From the NCBI GenBank assembly GCA_002474415.1, contig DLQV01000115.1, positions 14,083 through 23,367 of the forward strand: a DNA stretch of 9,285 nucleotides, given 5' to 3'. Below the pieces are notes generated by a model that saw only the letters and a program-made list of their open reading frames with translations, ran no database searches and was not told the DNA's origin. The translations under genes were made by a program, and so were the position numbers. How positions within the stretch are numbered: the stretch's first letter is position 1; each line of letters opens with the position of its first letter. This document shows positions 5,849-9,285 of this stretch, one piece after another. The stretch is from Lachnospiraceae bacterium UBA7598. GTDB lineage: Bacteria; Bacillota; Clostridia; Lachnospirales; Lachnospiraceae.

Positions 5849-7813
5849 CTACTTGCTTTTTAGATTATATGGGAAGAAAAAGCTGCTGCGGTTCTTTTTG
5901 TCAAACATCGAATTATATTGCAGCATATGATACTTTTCAATCCATTCTTTTTCTTCTCCCTCGGCCTCATCGATATGCAGGTAGCAGCCTTTACTTTTGG
6001 AATAATAACCTCTGGAATTGATGGCTGGAACAACCTCCTGCATATCTGCCAGAAACTTATTGTATGCCGGAAGCTCAATTCCAGCCCGTTCCAGTGCCAT
6101 GGTAGACAGATAATCAAGACTGGTAATGTCTACCGTTTCTTCCGGTGTATCATAATTGGTCCAGATAAAAAACGGAACTGTGTACAGTTTTTCCAGCTCA
6201 TCTTCCGTCAGCCCTGTGAGTCCTTTTCCATTCAGAATCGGATAAAAATTACTGTTTAAGCTTGGCTGATGATCTCCAAAGAAAATGATTTCTACCGGAT
6301 CATCTACCTTTGAAAAATAACTGATCAGATTTTTTACTGCCTCATCACTCTCGTGAACAAGAGACAGATACTGGTTTGCATCCGTATAAGACCGTCCGAC
6401 TTTATAATAATTCTCCGGAAAATTGTCATAGGTTTCTGTATAACCACCGTGGTTCTGCATGGTAATTCCCATAAAGAACAGTTTTTCATTATTTTTACGG
6501 TTTTCATAACGCTTGATAATCTTATCATACAGTTCCTGATCGGTAATATATTCCCGCAGGATCTTTGTCTGGTCAAAATAATCAATAAAGTGCATTTCGT
6601 CAAACCCGATATGCGGATACACCAGATTCCGGCTCCATCCGGTTTCATAATATGGATGCATGGCAATGCACGTATACCCGTCATCTTTCAGATTTGACAC
6701 AATCGTTGTCGGAGTATCACTGATATACTGCTGATAAACAACGGATCCCATCGGAAGAAATGCCATGGAATTTCCGGACATAAATTCCCACTCCGAATTA
6801 GGAGTCTTCGCGCCAAATACCGACGAAAGTGCATATCCCTTCGTTGTATTCTCTTTCAAAGAATCGATAAACGGTGTGAGTGGCATGTTGGTCTGCAGAT
6901 CCCCAAGCACACTCAGATCGGAAAATGATTCATTCATAATGGCAATGATCGTCGGATTTTTTACCTTTTCATTCGTTTTGCTGTAATCCTTTTTATCGGA
7001 TTGATAGGTTTTCTCCAGTTCTTTGATCTTATCCTCGGAATATCCTTCCGGAGCAGAAATAAAACTGTCACGAATTCCCAGTACGTAATTCAACAGATAT
7101 CCATTACGATAGGTTCCCTTCTGTTCCCACGTCTCTGTATTTACGTCATAAGCATTTGCTGCAATGATCACACAACTTAAGGCAATTGCCATCACAGAAA
7201 TTACCCGCATCTGGATTTTTCCAGTAAACCGAACATGCCATTTGCGGACAAATGCAATAAACAATGCCGCCAGAAAGATCACATACACTCCACGATCGTT
7301 CAATTGCAATTTATAATTTCCCGCCACACTCAGACCTGTTCCAATAGATCTGATATCGGAAAATGTAAATTCATTCCCACGAAACAGATATACAAAATAG
7401 TCTACAAATCCAAACGAAAGCAGCGACACATGGGCAATGATGCAGGTCAGCCCGCTGTTGTTCGTAAAAATCTGCACAACAAAATAGACAATCAGACAGC
7501 AAAGCACATTTAAAAAGAGCTTCTCGTACGTTGTCCTCGTAAAGTTTTCAGGATCAAGCAGCATATACTGTATCGAAAAAGTGGTGAGACAGGAACCTCC
7601 GATAAACAGAATCAGTGTCCAGAGCCATGGACACCGGTCATCCAGTTCCAGATGCAGACTTTTTACCAGATAGTACAGAAATCCATATGCGATCAATGCA
7701 ACGATGGAAAAATCAATGGTCACATACATTACGACTGCCAATATAATTGCAATCGCCGCCCGGATGTTATTTTTTTTATCGTATTGAAGTTTGATTTTAA
7801 ATTTTGGTTTCAT
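5849..7813 (-). CDS. LtaS-like membrane sulfatase-fold enzyme (phosphoglycerol transferase family)
   Basis: A 654-residue LTA-synthase-family protein from the preferred start; numbers below count from the upstream ATG at 7843 (664 residues). About seven hydrophobic segments lie between 28 and 230, followed by an extracellular sulfatase-fold domain at about 296-600. The residues known in S. aureus LtaS all have counterparts at matching spacing: Glu305 in NESFSD, nucleophile Thr347 in AKTPNSEWEF, Arg405 in WSRNLVYP, His465 in QNHGGY, and Asp524-His525 in FGDHQPS. The family moves phosphoglycerol groups from phosphatidylglycerol to glycolipid or glycan acceptors outside the membrane, as in lipoteichoic acid synthesis; the exact acceptor is unknown. 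The N-terminus is probably the ATG at 7813 (MKPKFKIK, basic before the first span), because the upstream ten codons lie within a hairpin and U-rich tail. Neither start has an ideal ribosome binding site. It is 24 bases from the DHH-HAD gene. Confidence 0.9.
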   Translation of the reverse strand: MKPKFKIKLQYDKKNNIRAAIAIILAVVMYVTIDFSIVALIAYGFLYYLVKSLHLELDDRCPWLWTLILFIGGSCLTTFSIQYMLLDPENFTRTTYEKLFLNVLCCLIVYFVVQIFTNNSGLTCIIAHVSLLSFGFVDYFVYLFRGNEFTFSDIRSIGTGLSVAGNYKLQLNDRGVYVIFLAALFIAFVRKWHVRFTGKIQMRVISVMAIALSCVIIAANAYDVNTETWEQKGTYRNGYLLNYVLGIRDSFISAPEGYSEDKIKELEKTYQSDKKDYSKTNEKVKNPTIIAIMNESFSDLSVLGDLQTNMPLTPFIDSLKENTTKGYALSSVFGAKTPNSEWEFMSGNSMAFLPMGSVVYQQYISDTPTTIVSNLKDDGYTCIAMHPYYETGWSRNLVYPHIGFDEMHFIDYFDQTKILREYITDQELYDKIIKRYENRKNNEKLFFMGITMQNHGGYTETYDNFPENYYKVGRSYTDANQYLSLVHESDEAVKNLISYFSKVDDPVEIIFFGDHQPSLNSNFYPILNGKGLTGLTEDELEKLYTVPFFIWTNYDTPEETVDITSLDYLSTMALERAGIELPAYNKFLADMQEVVPAINSRGYYSKSKGCYLHIDEAEGEEKEWIEKYHMLQYNSMFDKKNRSSFFFPYNLKSK

Positions 7814-7826
7814 GCCATTACAATAC

Positions 7827-7862
7827 AACAAAATTCCCGGCATGTAAACCGGGAATCCTGTC
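7827..7862 (-). terminator. Hairpin plus U-rich tract after the radical SAM gene (terminator or attenuator)
   Basis: In minus-strand RNA, AUUCCCGG (7856-7849) pairs perfectly with CCGGGAAU (7840-7833) around an 8-base loop. The stem can extend at its base by G-U and Watson-Crick pairs to about 7862/7827. The 3' side runs directly into UUUUGUUGU. This is the form of a Rho-independent terminator and starts about 20 bases after the radical SAM stop at 7885. It lies only about 15-20 bases before the preferred start of the LtaS-like gene, leaving almost no room for a promoter between, so read-through or conditional termination is likely if the downstream gene is expressed from upstream. No clear sigma-A promoter was seen in 7844-7884. 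Confidence 0.65.
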
Positions 7863-7884
7863 TGAAATCTTAATTTTGTGTGAA

Positions 7885-9282
7885 TTATTTCTTTTTGAAG
7901 TTTGTGTATCCCTTCTGCTTATATGGATGTGCAGCCCAGAGTTTATCTGCGGTTTCTTTCCAATCCTTTGCGTAATCTACGCACTTTCCACACAGATGCT
8001 CAACCGGCTCCTCCTGTTCTACATCTGTAGAATGAGCTCCGGTCTCATGAACCATCTTCTGTAAAATCTCCGGATTCTCAAGCATCGGACATGGACGAAG
8101 CATGTTTTCGTTGAATGGCTGGTTATCACGGTAAGCCATAAACAACGGCTGCTTCAGACACTCAAGCAGGGATTTCTCGCGGATGTTTGCTCCAGAGTAG
8201 TGAATAAATACACATGGCTCCACATCACCCTTCGGGTTAATATGGCAGTAGTTACGTCCTCCGGCGATACATCCTCCAACGTATTCACCGTCGTTCTGGA
8301 AATCCATAACGAAGATTTCTTTTCCACCTTCGAATCCACGAACTTCACGCAGTCTGTGGTAAATATATTCTCTCTGCTCCTTGGTCGGCATCAGTTCCGG
8401 TGAAGCCTTCATTCCTACCGGCATCAGATGGAAATACCATGCGAAACGGCTTCCATGCTCGATCAGAAGATCAAAGAACTCATCACTGGTAACCGCATCC
8501 ATATTCTTGCTTGTATAACATACACTGTTTCCAAAGATCAGTCCGTTCTCATGTAACAGATCCATTGCGTGAAGGACTTTATTGTATACACCTTCTCCAC
8601 GTCGGAAATCGTTGGCATCTTCAAATCCCTCAAGGGAAATGGAAAGGGAAAGATTTCCTACACGCTTCATATCCTCGCAAAGCTTCTCATCTACAAGTGT
8701 TCCGTTTGTGTAGCAATGGAATGCACAGTCATTGTGTTTCTCACACAGACGGATAATATCAGCCTTACGTACCAGCGGTTCTCCACCGGTCATCATATAG
8801 AAGTACACACCAAGTTCCTTACCCTGTGTAACAATACTGTCTAACTCATCAAATGTCAGATTTAATTTATGTCCATACTCTGCTGCCCAGCATCCTGTAC
8901 AATGAAGGTTACATGCACTGGTTGGGTCCATAAGAATCAACCAAGGAATATTGCAGTTCTCAATTTCTCTCATTTTACGAATCTTCTTGGTTCCTGCAAA
9001 AGCTGCCTGATATCCAAGATTCAGTGCTGTCATCTTGGCAACATGCGGATCTGTCTCATCCAGAAGACGATTTACATAACGCATCCACTTGCTGTCCGGA
9101 TTCTGAATCATTTTCTTTGCGCCTTCATATGCCTCAGAGCGGAAATTATTTCCCATAAATTTCTGCGCAAGATTTACAATATTGAGCAATCCTTTCTCTC
9201 TGTCCTTATTCAGACTCTTTAACGTAGCATCGATAGCGAGCGAAAACGCCTGTCTTTCTGCCGCATCTTTTAAACTTGCCAT
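7885..9282 (-). CDS. Radical SAM protein with C-terminal cysteine-rich (SPASM-like) region
   Basis: 465 residues as read from the ATG at 9282, three bases from the window edge; a slightly longer N-terminus or the ribosome binding site may lie outside. An N-terminal helical region (1-110) of unknown role precedes a radical SAM barrel. CNLHCTGC (Cys124, Cys128, Cys131) binds the 4Fe-4S cluster, GGEP (166-169) contacts S-adenosylmethionine, and YTNGT (191-195) and SISLEG (214-219) fit later barrel strands. The C-terminal part carries Cys338, Cys346, Cys357, Cys398, Cys431 and Cys434, which resembles the auxiliary-cluster cysteines of SPASM/twitch proteins. The enzyme should cleave S-adenosylmethionine to a 5'-deoxyadenosyl radical, but its substrate is not evident. 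There is no small peptide gene next to it on the downstream side, so a RiPP-maturation role is not supported in the window. The downstream neighbour is an LtaS-like envelope enzyme, separated by a probable terminator, so co-expression is uncertain. Confidence 0.88.
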   Translation of the reverse strand: MASLKDAAERQAFSLAIDATLKSLNKDREKGLLNIVNLAQKFMGNNFRSEAYEGAKKMIQNPDSKWMRYVNRLLDETDPHVAKMTALNLGYQAAFAGTKKIRKMREIENCNIPWLILMDPTSACNLHCTGCWAAEYGHKLNLTFDELDSIVTQGKELGVYFYMMTGGEPLVRKADIIRLCEKHNDCAFHCYTNGTLVDEKLCEDMKRVGNLSLSISLEGFEDANDFRRGEGVYNKVLHAMDLLHENGLIFGNSVCYTSKNMDAVTSDEFFDLLIEHGSRFAWYFHLMPVGMKASPELMPTKEQREYIYHRLREVRGFEGGKEIFVMDFQNDGEYVGGCIAGGRNYCHINPKGDVEPCVFIHYSGANIREKSLLECLKQPLFMAYRDNQPFNENMLRPCPMLENPEILQKMVHETGAHSTDVEQEEPVEHLCGKCVDYAKDWKETADKLWAAHPYKQKGYTNFKKK

Positions 9283-9285
9283 TTT

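Noticed and set aside
7814..7843. The ATG at 7843 as the start of the LtaS-like protein, adding MPGILLYCNG.
   Set aside because: These ten codons coincide with the 3' half of the hairpin and its U-rich tail, and the ribosome binding site would be a weak AGGA 12 bases away inside the stem. The ATG at 7813 gives a typical basic N-terminus. Not fully excluded, because 7813 also lacks a good ribosome binding site.
8511..9222. Overlapping plus-strand frames of 81-117 codons.
   Set aside because: They are antisense to the radical SAM gene, which has clear cluster and S-adenosylmethionine motifs. No ribosome binding site or recognisable protein supports them.
1..9285. Possible RiPP cluster, CRISPR, tRNA, riboswitch or mobile element.
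   Set aside because: The radical SAM gene raised a RiPP hypothesis, but no short precursor gene, protease or transporter is present downstream. No direct-repeat array, tRNA cloverleaf, transposase, integrase or terminal repeat was seen, and intergenic gaps are too short for a riboswitch.

Overview
The window reads as chromosomal DNA from a low-to-mid-GC anaerobic Firmicute, most likely a gut Lachnospiraceae (Blautia/Dorea/Coprococcus-like). This is inferred from the flavodiiron protein, the DUF624 (YesL-type) protein, the LtaS-type enzyme, the AGGAG-type ribosome binding sites and the protein sequence style. No ribosomal or other taxonomic marker is present, so the genus cannot be fixed. Every gene I can support is on the minus strand, so transcription runs from high to low coordinates. 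There are no RNA genes, CRISPR arrays, insertion sequences, integrases or phage genes. Coding density is very high.

In transcription order: (1) 9282-7885, a radical SAM protein with a CxxxCxxC cluster site and extra C-terminal cysteines; (2) a strong hairpin followed by a U-rich stretch at 7827-7862, a likely terminator or attenuator; (3) 7813-5849, an LtaS-like membrane enzyme with its metal and nucleophile residues intact; (4) 5824-3602, a 740-residue fusion of a DHH/DHHA1 phosphoesterase, a duplicated small middle domain and a Gph-type HAD phosphatase; (5) 3556-2684, a shikimate dehydrogenase that most resembles the YdiB subtype; (6) 2691-2173, shikimate kinase; (7) 2170-1526, a DUF624/YesL-type membrane protein with a GTG start; (8) 1492-317, a flavodiiron protein (FprA); (9) 324 to the left edge, the N-terminal 108 residues of an unrecognised single-pass membrane protein.

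Genes 3-9 are separated by at most 45 bases. Two junctions overlap by 8 bases (aroE/aroK and fprA/partial gene) and one is 2 bases apart (aroK/yesL-like). No terminator-like hairpin was seen between them. They could form one polycistronic unit covering envelope polymer synthesis, nucleotide or short-RNA and phosphate-ester clean-up, two non-consecutive shikimate pathway steps and oxygen/NO detoxification. A possible internal promoter lies just before aroE. aroE-aroK is the clearest functional pair; the other linkages look like dense packing of housekeeping genes. No stretch longer than about 50 bases lacks a gene.

The items most worth a second look are the DHH-HAD fusion with its internal duplication, the hairpin that holds an in-frame ATG in its loop just before the LtaS-like gene, the uncharacterised radical SAM protein beside an envelope gene, and the altered cofactor motif in the YdiB-like dehydrogenase. 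I do not see clear evidence for a wholly new multi-gene system.
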